Under the pieces are notes generated by a model. That model was not told the DNA's origin, ran no database searches, and worked only from the letters and a program-made list of their open reading frames with translations. DNA of 49,147 nt from an uncultured Muribaculaceae bacterium. GTDB lineage: Bacteria; Bacteroidota; Bacteroidia; Bacteroidales; Muribaculaceae. Below, piece after piece: positions 39,976-48,846 of the stretch. The stretch is taken from the NCBI GenBank assembly GCA_910578035.1, contig CAJTOB010000016.1, positions 1 through 49,147 of the forward strand, in the 5' to 3' direction. Both the position numbers and the translations under genes were made by a program. Positions within the stretch are counted from its first letter, which is position 1. Every line of letters begins with the position of its first letter.

Positions 39976-42947
39976 ATGGTGAAATTATATTTTCCTGATT
40001 TCAATATTTTTTCTGTTTTGCCGGGAAGGCGCAGGCGAGCCTTGCAGCCTTCAGGTACTGCGAATTCATATATGACGCCCGATTCGGTCTTTTTCCACGA
40101 ACTTGAGATTGTTCCCCAAGGGGAGTCGTAGCTTGCCGAGGCGTGCGATATGCCGTCGGGGCGCGGGTCGACCGTCGGCTCAAATATAAACTCGGCGAAG
40201 CCGCTGCCCGCGTCGTTGCGGCGTATTCCGGCGCAGTTGCTCATGAGCCACTGGGCGACAGCACCGAAACTGTAATGGTTGAACGAGTTCATGCTGTTGT
40301 TTGTTCCGAAACCATCGTGTATAGTATATGAATTGAGCCTTTCCCAGATGCTTGTCGCCCCCTGGTCTACAGGATAGAGCCACGACGGATAGTTGTGTGA
40401 TGTAAGCAGCGCATATGCGTCTTCATCGACCCCGCAGGCGCTTAGAGCGTTCATTATCTGAGCTGTTCCGATGAATCCGGTCATAAGCGAGTGTGGTGGA
40501 CATTCACGTCCGTCATCGGCTGTGGTGTGACGTCGTATTGTTGCAAGAAAATTATCTGTGAAGCCGCGGTCTGTGGTCGGGTCGATGATTCCGAAGGCAA
40601 TCGGGAGCACATAGGATATCTGAGTGTCAACCGGCTGGCCTTGTTTCGCCGGTTCGAACGCCGAGAAGCGTGTCTTTCGGGTCTCGGGGTCGATATAGGT
40701 GTTTTTGAAGAATGCTATGCGGTTTTCGCGGAGTCTGCCGAAGTTCTCAGCATCTTGGCCGTAGCCCAGCTGTTCTGCTATTTCGGCCATCATGCGCAGG
40801 CAGTTTATATAGTACGCTTCCCATATGAGCGATTTGTCGTTGCGGTCGTGTTCGGGGCTTAGCCAGTCTCCGAGGTCACCCCATTGGCGTGACTGCACGA
40901 TAATTCCGCTTGTCTTGTCTATACATTTTTCAGCAACATAGTTCATGTATAGTTTCATGGCATCGTAGTTTTCTGCGATTATTGCAGTGTCGCCGTAGTG
41001 ACGCCAGCACTCGTATGGCAGCACTATCCCTGCCGAGCCCCATAGAAATCCGCCGAATCCGAAGCCTGTAGGAGCGATGTCGGGGAATCGGCCGTCGGGT
41101 CGCTGGCAGTCGCGCATGGCCTGCATGTGGCGTCTCAGGAAGAGGTCTGCGTCGGCGAGATAGTTGGCAGATGGTGTGAATACGCTTATATCTCCCGACC
41201 AGCCCATGCGTTCGTTGCGTTGCGGACAATCAGTAGGAACTGATATGAAATTGCTGCGTGTAGACCATTCGATGTTTTTCCACAGACGGTTGAGGCTGCT
41301 GTCGGAACATTCGAAATGCGCTGTCATGCGGGGTATGGAACTGAGCGCTACCGAACGCACGTCGTCGAGAGGAAGAGCCTCGTCTATGCCTGTGATTTCG
41401 ATATAGCGGTAGCCGTGGAATGTGCTCGTTGGCGAGAATGTTTCCATAGATTCGCCTGCGGCAATGTATTTGTCTTGTGCCATAGCTGCGCGAATGTTCT
41501 CCATCATCATTTCGCCGGCATTTGAGGCATATTTTTCAGTAGTGGGGTAGAGGACTTCAGCATAGCGCATGTTTGCAGTTTTTCCCGCTTCGAGGTTCCT
41601 GAAATTTATCAGTGGCACACCTGCATGGTTTTGCCCCATGTCGTAGATAAAAACTCCCGGGCATGGCTGAGTCATGGAAATTGCAGTGAGGGTATCTACG
41701 GCGGTCACCGCCGGGCCGAGGGATTCTGTGAGACGCCAGTTGCTGTAGTCACCGGGCATGGGCCATGAGTCGGGGCTTGTTTGGGGAACAGTGCCTTCGA
41801 GAGCTATCTCTTTGGCCGGCTGCCATGTCATTTTTTCGGGTTCTGTGCCGGCATTGTATATTTCTCCCTGAAAGAAAGAACCGCACACAAGGGGGCCGTC
41901 GGTACTGTATTCCCATTGGTCGGCCTTGCTTGGCACGTATTCTACAGACCCGTCTTCATATTCGAGAACAATCAGAGACAGAAACGACGGACGGTCGCCA
42001 TAGAAATTCCAGTTATCGCCGATGAACGTGGCCGGACCGCACCACCAACCCTCGGCAAGCTGCACTTCAAAAGTATTATCACCTTGCCTGAGCAAAGAAG
42101 TGATATCGGCTGTGTCATAATAATGAGTGCGGTTGTACTGCGATGCTCCGGGGGCAAAGTATGCGTCGGAGCTGCGTTTGCCATTGATTTTGACTGTGTA
42201 TATGCCGCGCGCGCTTGCTTTTAGACTCGCTTTTTTAAGAGCTTTTTTAATGTTGAGCTTGCTTCTGAGCATTGGTTGGCCGGTGATTGCAGGGGAGGCA
42301 AAAACCGTATCGCCGGGGGCTGCCGCAATGTCTTCGATGGTGCTTAAGACTGCATTTGGCGAGCGGAAATTTCTTATGGTGAAATTTCCTTTGACAGAGC
42401 CGTCGGAAGTAAGGCCGACATCGGCCAGAACCGGATAGGCCATATAGTCTCCTCCGTTGCCATATGGATTTATTCCCTTGGAGAACACCGGTTTGCCGTC
42501 GATGCTGATTTCGAGGTTTCCGAGCGAGCAGCTGATGTCGACCTTTTGTGGACCGCGTTTGTAGGTATAGTCGGTTTCTGCTATTACAGACGGAATGTCT
42601 TCATTTGCAATATAGTTGCGACGCAGGAGCCGGGCTTTGCCTCGCTTGCCGTCGAGTTCGAGTGCTATGTACGATGTACCTTTGTCTGCTTCTACATGTT
42701 CTTTGTTGAGAAACGCTTTGCCGAGCCGTTCGTCGTTTGCACCGAAAAATATGGTGTTTTTCGATCCCTCGCTCTCAAATGCGCATTCGAGTCTGAAAAC
42801 CGGCAGATATTGCGGATATAGAGCCAGTTCATTGCCTGCGCCAATCCAGCGGGCTCCATGCCAGTCATTTTCCGGCATAACGGCTGCGCCCTGCGCCGCA
42901 AGTCCGGCAAAAAGAGCCGTTCCGAGCAGAAACCTTTTTATTTTCAT
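39972..42947 (-). CDS. GH78 alpha-L-rhamnosidase
   Basis: Secreted inverting hydrolase that removes terminal alpha-L-rhamnose from plant glycans or flavonoid glycosides. The 991 residues have a signal peptide (MKIKRFLLGTALFAGLAAQG). Beta-sandwich modules (~25-540) come next, including an N-terminal extension and a typical Bac_rhamnosid region. The (alpha/alpha)6 barrel contains the family signature DCPQRNERMGWSGD (573-586, with the general-acid region). The probable general base is Glu869 in IWERLNSY, and a C-terminal beta domain follows. It is slightly longer than many GH78 because of the first module. No SusC/SusD partner is adjacent; it is instead coupled to nadE. Confidence 0.9.
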   Translation of the reverse strand: MKIKRFLLGTALFAGLAAQGAAVMPENDWHGARWIGAGNELALYPQYLPVFRLECAFESEGSKNTIFFGANDERLGKAFLNKEHVEADKGTSYIALELDGKRGKARLLRRNYIANEDIPSVIAETDYTYKRGPQKVDISCSLGNLEISIDGKPVFSKGINPYGNGGDYMAYPVLADVGLTSDGSVKGNFTIRNFRSPNAVLSTIEDIAAAPGDTVFASPAITGQPMLRSKLNIKKALKKASLKASARGIYTVKINGKRSSDAYFAPGASQYNRTHYYDTADITSLLRQGDNTFEVQLAEGWWCGPATFIGDNWNFYGDRPSFLSLIVLEYEDGSVEYVPSKADQWEYSTDGPLVCGSFFQGEIYNAGTEPEKMTWQPAKEIALEGTVPQTSPDSWPMPGDYSNWRLTESLGPAVTAVDTLTAISMTQPCPGVFIYDMGQNHAGVPLINFRNLEAGKTANMRYAEVLYPTTEKYASNAGEMMMENIRAAMAQDKYIAAGESMETFSPTSTFHGYRYIEITGIDEALPLDDVRSVALSSIPRMTAHFECSDSSLNRLWKNIEWSTRSNFISVPTDCPQRNERMGWSGDISVFTPSANYLADADLFLRRHMQAMRDCQRPDGRFPDIAPTGFGFGGFLWGSAGIVLPYECWRHYGDTAIIAENYDAMKLYMNYVAEKCIDKTSGIIVQSRQWGDLGDWLSPEHDRNDKSLIWEAYYINCLRMMAEIAEQLGYGQDAENFGRLRENRIAFFKNTYIDPETRKTRFSAFEPAKQGQPVDTQISYVLPIAFGIIDPTTDRGFTDNFLATIRRHTTADDGRECPPHSLMTGFIGTAQIMNALSACGVDEDAYALLTSHNYPSWLYPVDQGATSIWERLNSYTIHDGFGTNNSMNSFNHYSFGAVAQWLMSNCAGIRRNDAGSGFAEFIFEPTVDPRPDGISHASASYDSPWGTISSSWKKTESGVIYEFAVPEGCKARLRLPGKTEKILKSGKYNFTI

Positions 42948-42984
42948 AGATAATTAGAACTTCAAAATTGACGGTTATATTCTA

Positions 42985-43016
42985 CAAAAATACGATTAAA
43001 GCGACGGCCTGACAAA
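42985..43016 (-). promoter_or_regulatory. promoter of the GH78-nadE operon
   Basis: On the minus strand TTTG (43013-43016), 20 bases, TATTTTTG (42985-42992). Leader about 33 nt. Confidence 0.75.
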
Positions 43017-43038
43017 AAAATATGCGGAAAATTGCGGA

Positions 43039-43070
43039 TTTGGATTTTCGGCATGGTTTTTGTATTTTTG
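43039..43070 (+). promoter_or_regulatory. promoter of the M3 peptidase gene
   Basis: TTTG (43039-43042), 20 bases, TATTTTTG (43063-43070), back to back with the GH78 promoter. The two -33 boxes are only 22 bases apart. Confidence 0.75.
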
Positions 43071-43117
43071 TCAATTAAAACTATTGACTTCTAATTTGTA
43101 AAATCAAAATCAATAAA

Positions 43118-45256
43118 ATGTTCAGAATAAGTGCAGCGGCAGTTGCCGCCGCTACCATATTAAGCAGCTCAATTGTAATGCAGGCAGAAAATCCGTTCTT
43201 CTCTCCGTTCGCAACCGAGCACGGCACACCGCCGTTCTCCCTCATTGACGATTCACAGTGGCAGCCCGCCATAGACCGTGGCATAGATGCCGCCCGCGCC
43301 GAAATCGATGCTATTGTAGCCAATCCGGCAGAGCCGGATTTCGAAAATACCATTGTCGCTCTCGAGCGGTCCGGCGCCGAGCTCGACCGAGTGCTCAATG
43401 TTTTCTATCCGCTTTTGTCGGCTCACAGCAATGACGCCATGATGGCTGTTGCTGTCGACGCTTCCCGCAAGCTAAGCGACTATTCCACTTCGATAGTGCT
43501 CAACGAGGGCTTGTGGAAGCGGGTGAAGCATGTATATGACAATCGCGCCAAGCTCGATATAGACCACGAGGACCAGATGCTCCTTCAGAAGACATACGAC
43601 AGTTTCGCTCTTCAGGGTGCCGACCTTCAGGGTGCCGACCGCGAGAAGTACCGGGAACTGTCGGCCGAGTTGTCGGCTCTGACAACCGAATTCGGTCAGA
43701 ATGTGCTCAAGGAAATGAACACATATGAAATCTGGCTGAAGGCCGACGACCTCGCAGGGCTTCCCGAAAGTTCTGTTACCGCCGCCGGGGAGGCTGCCGC
43801 TGAAAAAGGCCGCAAGGGCGAATATCTTTTTACTCTCGATCAGCCGGTATACATGGCATTCATGAAATATTCTTCGCGCCCCGATTTGCGCGAACGCATG
43901 TATCGCCTGTATAATTCGCGCAATACCAAAGGTGAATATTCCAACCTTACTAATATCAGCCGTATAGCCGAAGTGCGCCGACAGATTGCCGGCTTGCTCG
44001 GTTCGGATACATATGCCGCTCATTCGCTCAAACGGACTATGGCCGGCAAGCCTGAGGGCGTATATGACTTGCTCGACAAACTCCGCGACGCATATAAGCC
44101 CGCTCTCGAGGCAGAAATGGCCGAATTGACCGATTTTGCATCGAAACTCGAAGGTCGTCCGGTTCAGATAATGCCATGGGATTATTCATACTATTCGAAT
44201 AAGCTCAAAGCCGAGAAATATTCTTTCGACGAAGAGGCCCTGAGACCTTATTTCGAACTCGACAATACTATCAAGGGGGTATTCGGCCTTGCAACGAAGC
44301 TGTACGGACTCAATTTTGTGCCAAACGATAAAATCGAAGTCTATCACCCCGATGTAAAGGCTTTTGATGTGACCGGACCCGACGGTGAATATGTAGGGGT
44401 GCTCTATACCGACTTTTTCCCCCGTGCCTCCAAGCGCCCCGGCGCATGGATGACTGGCTTCAAAGACCAGTATGTCGATGAAAAAGGTGAAAATTCCCGG
44501 CCCCATGTATCGATTGTCATGAATTTCACGAAGCCTACCGGAGATAAACCCTCCTTGCTCACTCCGTATGAGGTTGAGACATTCCTTCATGAATTCGGCC
44601 ACGCTCTTCACGGACTCCTTGCAAATACCAAGTATGCATCCTTGTCGGGCACATCGGTGTATCGCGACTTCGTAGAGCTTCCTTCGCAGTTCAATGAAAA
44701 TTATCTGACAGAGAAGGAGTTTCTTGATGGATTTGCGCGTCATTATCAGACCGGCGAGGCAATACCCGTAGAACTGGTGGAGCGTCTTGTCGCATCGTCG
44801 CGTTATGGTGCTGCTTACGCCTGTATGCGCCAGCTCGGATTCGGTTATCTCGACATGGCGTGGCATACCGCAAAGGCGCCGGTAGAGGACCCTGTGTCAT
44901 TTGAGCGTGCTGCCGTAGAGAGTGTCCGCATTTTCCCCGAAGATGTAGAGGGAACTATGATTTCGCCACAGTTCAGCCATATATTCTCAGGAGGCTACGC
45001 GGCCGGTTACTACAGCTACAAGTGGGCCGAGGTGCTTGATGCCGATGCATTCGACTTTTTCAAGCAGCACGGCATTTTCGACAAGGCTACGGCCGATAAT
45101 TTCCGTCGCAACGTTCTCATGCGTGGCGGAACAGAGAATCCGGCCGAACTTTACCGCCGTTTCCGCGGTCAGGATCCGTCGATTGACGCTCTGCTCATAC
45201 GCGACGGCATTATGGAGCCGAAAAATGTGACAGTGGCACAGCCTAAAAAAGACTGA
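43118..45256 (+). CDS. M3-family peptidyl-dipeptidase (Dcp-like)
   Basis: Zinc metallopeptidase that trims dipeptides from peptide C-termini. The 712 residues match Dcp/oligopeptidase A (~680). An N-terminal signal-like stretch (FRISAAAVAAATILSSSIVMQA) points to the periplasm. The helical M3 body starts around NPFFSPFATEHGTPPFSLI. The zinc site is HEFGH (491-495), with the third ligand Glu in the downstream FVELPSQFNE helix. The C-terminal substrate-binding loop HIFSGGYAAGYYSYKWAEVLDADAF is typical. A direct repeat (GADLQGAD, ~168-175) is a small oddity. It heads a tightly packed run of genes. Confidence 0.93.
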   Translation: MFRISAAAVAAATILSSSIVMQAENPFFSPFATEHGTPPFSLIDDSQWQPAIDRGIDAARAEIDAIVANPAEPDFENTIVALERSGAELDRVLNVFYPLLSAHSNDAMMAVAVDASRKLSDYSTSIVLNEGLWKRVKHVYDNRAKLDIDHEDQMLLQKTYDSFALQGADLQGADREKYRELSAELSALTTEFGQNVLKEMNTYEIWLKADDLAGLPESSVTAAGEAAAEKGRKGEYLFTLDQPVYMAFMKYSSRPDLRERMYRLYNSRNTKGEYSNLTNISRIAEVRRQIAGLLGSDTYAAHSLKRTMAGKPEGVYDLLDKLRDAYKPALEAEMAELTDFASKLEGRPVQIMPWDYSYYSNKLKAEKYSFDEEALRPYFELDNTIKGVFGLATKLYGLNFVPNDKIEVYHPDVKAFDVTGPDGEYVGVLYTDFFPRASKRPGAWMTGFKDQYVDEKGENSRPHVSIVMNFTKPTGDKPSLLTPYEVETFLHEFGHALHGLLANTKYASLSGTSVYRDFVELPSQFNENYLTEKEFLDGFARHYQTGEAIPVELVERLVASSRYGAAYACMRQLGFGYLDMAWHTAKAPVEDPVSFERAAVESVRIFPEDVEGTMISPQFSHIFSGGYAAGYYSYKWAEVLDADAFDFFKQHGIFDKATADNFRRNVLMRGGTENPAELYRRFRGQDPSIDALLIRDGIMEPKNVTVAQPKKD

Positions 45257-45257
45257 T

Positions 45258-45761
45258 TTGTTAGATTCTGAAGTTGTAAGAATTTCTCCGACCCGTTATG
45301 CCGCCGTCGAAATACAACGTCGTCTGACCGGACTTGCCGCCATTGGTCTGATTCCATTGGCGGCGTGTCTTGTGGCCGGGCTTGCCTTATCGGATTATCG
45401 CTTCGGTCTTGTCGGTCTGATGCTCGTTTTCATTGCGTGGCCCGGTGTGATGGCGTTCGCGTGGCTTTCGTTGGTATCTGCCCCCGGTGTGGCATTGAAG
45501 ATAAGACCGCAGACCTGGTCTTTCGATGATTTATCTGCCGTTATCACGTATTATTCTTATGGCGAGGAGTCGGAGCCGGTCGATAGTGTCGAGTTGGATT
45601 TCGAAAAGCTGAAAAGATTCGAAATCAGAGGAGACTTTGCTTATTTTTTTGCAGAAGTGCCAACTTTTGCCTCTAAAGGAGAGTATTATATATTACCGGC
45701 TTCTAAGCTTCCTTCGGGGCTGGCTCAACGTTTGACAGATCTGCTATATGACAAACAGTAA
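45258..45761 (+). CDS. small membrane protein with TTG start, unknown function
   Basis: The frame starts with TTG at 45258, one base after the peptidase stop; there is no ATG before the second membrane helix, so TTG is the only sensible start. The 167 residues have two adjacent hydrophobic helices (~26-46 and ~50-70). A cytoplasmic C-terminal region (~80-165) has a beta-rich pattern (SVELDFEKLKRFEIRGDFAYFF, then GEYYILPASKLP) reminiscent of small PH-like or YcxB-like domains. Its end overlaps the TPR gene by 14 bases. I do not recognise a named family. Confidence 0.6.
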   Translation: MLDSEVVRISPTRYAAVEIQRRLTGLAAIGLIPLAACLVAGLALSDYRFGLVGLMLVFIAWPGVMAFAWLSLVSAPGVALKIRPQTWSFDDLSAVITYYSYGEESEPVDSVELDFEKLKRFEIRGDFAYFFAEVPTFASKGEYYILPASKLPSGLAQRLTDLLYDKQ

Positions 45762-47943
45762 TAATCAGAATTTTTATGGCGACATAATGTCGCAGATTGG
45801 CCCCGACAGCATCAGGTCGTCAATCGACATGCTGCGTCTGTTTGCTGCCAAAGGAGCTTCTTCCGAATTGCTTTCGCGGATTGATGATCTTGAACAGCGC
45901 TATTTCTATATGCTACGTTTTATAGCGTCGGGAAATGTTGTGCCGGATATCGCTTCCGAACTTAAAGCAATGACAGAGACGGCCCGCAATATATGTGTTG
46001 AAATCGAGAGGACACGCATATCGCGTGAGGCTCAGTCGATGTATGGAGCTCAACTCCGTTTTCAGGCGCTGCGTCCTGAAGAAAATCTGCAATCGCTTGT
46101 GAGTGATTATCTTTCTGAACTCGAGCGCTTGCGTACTGATTCGGCTTCGCTTACCGACAGCCGTCGCGCTTCGGCTCTTGAGCAGATGGCGTCTGATATT
46201 TTCATGCATTTGTGGGTTGAGTTCCCGGTATCTGCCGAAGACGCAGAACTTATGATGAGCATGTTTGAGGATTCCGATATTCCTGACTATGACCGGGAGC
46301 TGTGGCTTGGAGCCTTGGGCCTCGGCCTGCTCGAATATAACGACAGAGGGCGCACGAGGCTCTTGCTCGATGTGGTCCGTAACGCGGCTGAGCCATTGTC
46401 GGCGGTAGCAACTGTATGGCTTGTAGTCACTTCGGCATGTTATTATGGCACCGGTGATGAAATGCGGTCGGTAATTTCTGAAATTCAGGCTATTCACTCC
46501 GATGATATAGCAGATGTGTGGCTGGAGTTGTTTCGTGCATGCGGTACAAAAGAACTTTCCGACAATCTTGCCCGCGATGTGCTGCCGGGTATGATGGATA
46601 TGGGGCGTAAAATGGCCGACAAACTTGGAAATAATCCGGAGAAGATCGAGGAGGCTTTGCGTAATGGTGAATGGGGCGGCTCTATAGATGTTTCCGGTTT
46701 TGAGAAAATCAAGGATTTCATCGAGGCGCAGAATAGAGGCGATGATGTCTACATGGCTACACTCGGCAAAATGAGGCAGTTCCCGTTTTTCAATAATATA
46801 CCGAACTGGTTCCTTCCGTTCCATGCCGGGCATAGCGCGCTTGCCGAAGTAACCGATGGCGAGGGGCTTGCGTTTGCCGATACTGTCGGCAAAATGCCTT
46901 TTCTATGTGACAGCGATAAGTATGCGTTGCTTTTGTCTGTAGCATCTACACCAGCGGCAATGCGCGAGGCCTTGCTTCGTAATATAGTAGACCAACAGGC
47001 TGCTATGAACAGCGACATGCTCGAAGCTGCGCTTGACGAAATGAAATCGCAGGGCAGAAAAGCGGTGATGAGTCGATATATAAAGAATATGTATCGCTTT
47101 TTCTCGCTCTTCCGACGTAAGACAGAGTTCCCTGTGGTCTTTGATATCGAGTCTCTATACAGGGCGTTTCCTATAGATGTGGTTATGGGCGGCGATCACA
47201 ACCGGCTCAGGGCTGTTGCGGAACTGCTCTTGAGGCTCAGGCATTATCCTCAGGCTGCGTCCGCGTTTCGCTTTCTCGCCCTTCAGGAGCCTGAAGATGC
47301 TCAGGCATATCAGAAAATGGGTTTTGCTTATGAACTGAGCGGAGAGGCTGGCGCGGCCGAGAGTGCGTATATCGAGGCTCTTGGAATGAAGCCCGGCGAC
47401 ATGTGGACAGTGCGGCGCCTTTCCAATGTTCTTTTAAAAGAGGAAAAATACACCGATCTTGCGGCACTTCTGGAGCCTTTCCAGGGCGAGATTGCAGACG
47501 ATGCCGAACTTCTTGGCCTTTATGCAGAGGCGGCGCTCCGTAGTGGAGATTATGCGCGCGCGCTCGAACTATATTATAATATAGCCTACCTCGAGGGTGG
47601 CGAATCGGCTAAACCGGCGCTCGCCTGGTTGCTCGTGCTTAATGGTGATTTCGATGGAGCGGAAGCTGCTTTTGCAGATTTTATTGACAAATCTACCGAT
47701 CCGCGCGATTTTATCCATATGGGTCATCTTCGGTGGGCGAAAGGCGATATCCCAGCCGCTCTTGATGCTTATGCGCGAGCTGTAGGTCTCGTCTCGCCGG
47801 AGAAAGATTCATTTGCCGAATTGTTCGCAGAATCGTTTCCTGCCATTTCCGGTGTAATAACCCACACCATGCAGTCGGCTCTCCGCACTGTTCCCGATAT
47901 CATTGCATTTCGCACCTATGGCAGTCGTTTCGGCAAAATGTAA
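45748..47943 (+). CDS. large TPR-repeat protein, unknown function
   Basis: The 731 residues lack a signal peptide and are predicted all-helical. The first ~450 are helical without a recognised family; the C-terminal ~280 contain TPR-like repeats (for example ALQEPEDAQAYQKMGFAYELSGEAGAAESAYIEALGMKPGD and YARALELYYNIAYLEGGESAK). It overlaps the preceding membrane-protein gene by 14 bases. This suggests the two are translated together, perhaps a membrane anchor and a cytoplasmic scaffold; that is inference. No catalytic motif seen. Confidence 0.7.
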   Translation: MTNSNNQNFYGDIMSQIGPDSIRSSIDMLRLFAAKGASSELLSRIDDLEQRYFYMLRFIASGNVVPDIASELKAMTETARNICVEIERTRISREAQSMYGAQLRFQALRPEENLQSLVSDYLSELERLRTDSASLTDSRRASALEQMASDIFMHLWVEFPVSAEDAELMMSMFEDSDIPDYDRELWLGALGLGLLEYNDRGRTRLLLDVVRNAAEPLSAVATVWLVVTSACYYGTGDEMRSVISEIQAIHSDDIADVWLELFRACGTKELSDNLARDVLPGMMDMGRKMADKLGNNPEKIEEALRNGEWGGSIDVSGFEKIKDFIEAQNRGDDVYMATLGKMRQFPFFNNIPNWFLPFHAGHSALAEVTDGEGLAFADTVGKMPFLCDSDKYALLLSVASTPAAMREALLRNIVDQQAAMNSDMLEAALDEMKSQGRKAVMSRYIKNMYRFFSLFRRKTEFPVVFDIESLYRAFPIDVVMGGDHNRLRAVAELLLRLRHYPQAASAFRFLALQEPEDAQAYQKMGFAYELSGEAGAAESAYIEALGMKPGDMWTVRRLSNVLLKEEKYTDLAALLEPFQGEIADDAELLGLYAEAALRSGDYARALELYYNIAYLEGGESAKPALAWLLVLNGDFDGAEAAFADFIDKSTDPRDFIHMGHLRWAKGDIPAALDAYARAVGLVSPEKDSFAELFAESFPAISGVITHTMQSALRTVPDIIAFRTYGSRFGKM

Positions 47944-47976
47944 AGCTATTAATTAACTTATAATCTATATTCAAAA

Positions 47977-48399
47977 ATGGTAATTCAACGTTTACAGACC
48001 CTCTTTCTCCTTCTTGCGGTTGTGTTTATGTGCATATTCTGCTGCACACCCTGGGCTACTCAAGCAGCCGAGGGTGTTGCTGAGGCAAGCCCCGTATTCG
48101 TATCCGAGGCACCGGTGCTGCTTATCCTCAATATCGTCATTGCCGTGTTGCTCTTTATTTCAATTTTCATGTTCAAGAACCTGAAACGCCAGATGACGGT
48201 CACTGTTCTTTCGATAATTCTTATATGTACCTCTATGGCTACATGCGGAATTTTGCTTTTCACGGCTTATCCGGGTGCGACTTTTATATGGACAGGTGGG
48301 ATTGTGCTGCTTCTTGTAGCCCTTGTTTGTGTCCTTTTCGCATATCGCTTCATGAAAAAAGATCATAAACTTCTTACGAGCTACGATCGTCTGCGATAA
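47977..48399 (+). CDS. DUF4293-like four-helix membrane protein
   Basis: The 140 residues begin MVIQRLQTLFLLLAVVFMC, with hydrophobic helices at ~6-24, ~46-66, ~73-95 and ~102-122, and a C-terminal tail ending SYDRLR. An N-terminal IQR(I/L)QT and a terminal DRLR are the hallmarks of the DUF4293 family, which is restricted to Bacteroidota and of unknown function. It starts 33 bases after the TPR gene and is followed by a terminator. Confidence 0.8.
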   Translation: MVIQRLQTLFLLLAVVFMCIFCCTPWATQAAEGVAEASPVFVSEAPVLLILNIVIAVLLFISIFMFKNLKRQMTVTVLSIILICTSMATCGILLFTAYPGATFIWTGGIVLLLVALVCVLFAYRFMKKDHKLLTSYDRLR

Positions 48400-48421
48400 A
48401 AATATTCCAAAATACACTATG

Positions 48422-48463
48422 AAACAGCCAAGAGAGCCTTTTCGGCTTTCTTGGCTGTTTTTC
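48422..48463 (+). terminator. terminator after the DUF4293-like gene
   Basis: AACAGCCAAGAGAGCC pairs with GGCTTTCTTGGCTGTT (one mismatch) around TTTTC and is followed by TTTTC. It insulates the rRNA operon. Confidence 0.88.
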
Positions 48464-48547
48464 AATAAGTTGCTTAAAAGGCGGGGTTTGGTTAATTGTG
48501 AATAAAGGTTAAAAACATGTTTTAGAGTGAACTTTTTCTTGAAAATA

Positions 48548-48579
48548 TTTGGTGGGAATAGAAAAAGGGCGTAACTTTG
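48548..48579 (+). promoter_or_regulatory. rRNA operon promoter
   Basis: TTTG (48548-48551), 20 bases, TAACTTTG (48572-48579), a perfect consensus match preceded by an AT-rich stretch, as expected for rrn promoters. No coding sequence in 48464-48547. Confidence 0.85.
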
Positions 48580-48584
48580 CACCC

Positions 48585-48846
48585 GCAATCAGGAAACGAC
48601 CTGAGCGCAACAAAAGAGAACATTGAAACGATTACAATAGATTAAGAGTAGTACAAGAGCATTCGCTAACCGACGAAAGTCGGAAGCGCAAGTCTCAAGT
48701 CAATTCTGCAAAGCAGATACTCAATAAAGGAAAGCGGAACTTGACCGGGATAAAAAGCAAACGGATTCGCAAGCGCTTGTGAAAGGCAAAAATGAAAAAT
48801 AATTCTTGCCTTGATTTTTTTTGAAAGAAAAGAAACAAGATAAGCA
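48585..48846 (+). ncRNA. 16S rRNA leader (5' external spacer)
   Basis: About 260 bases between the promoter and mature 16S. It has no significant frame. The pyrimidine-rich CTTGCCTTGATTTTTTTT run at about 48806-48823 and the purine-rich bases after it would form part of the pre-16S processing stem, whose other half lies beyond the window. Confidence 0.7.

Noticed and set aside
43602..43640. Direct DNA repeat CTTCAGGGTGCCGACC in the M3 peptidase gene
   Set aside because: A 15-base in-frame duplication that adds five residues in a helical surface region; more likely neutral slippage than a site with a function.
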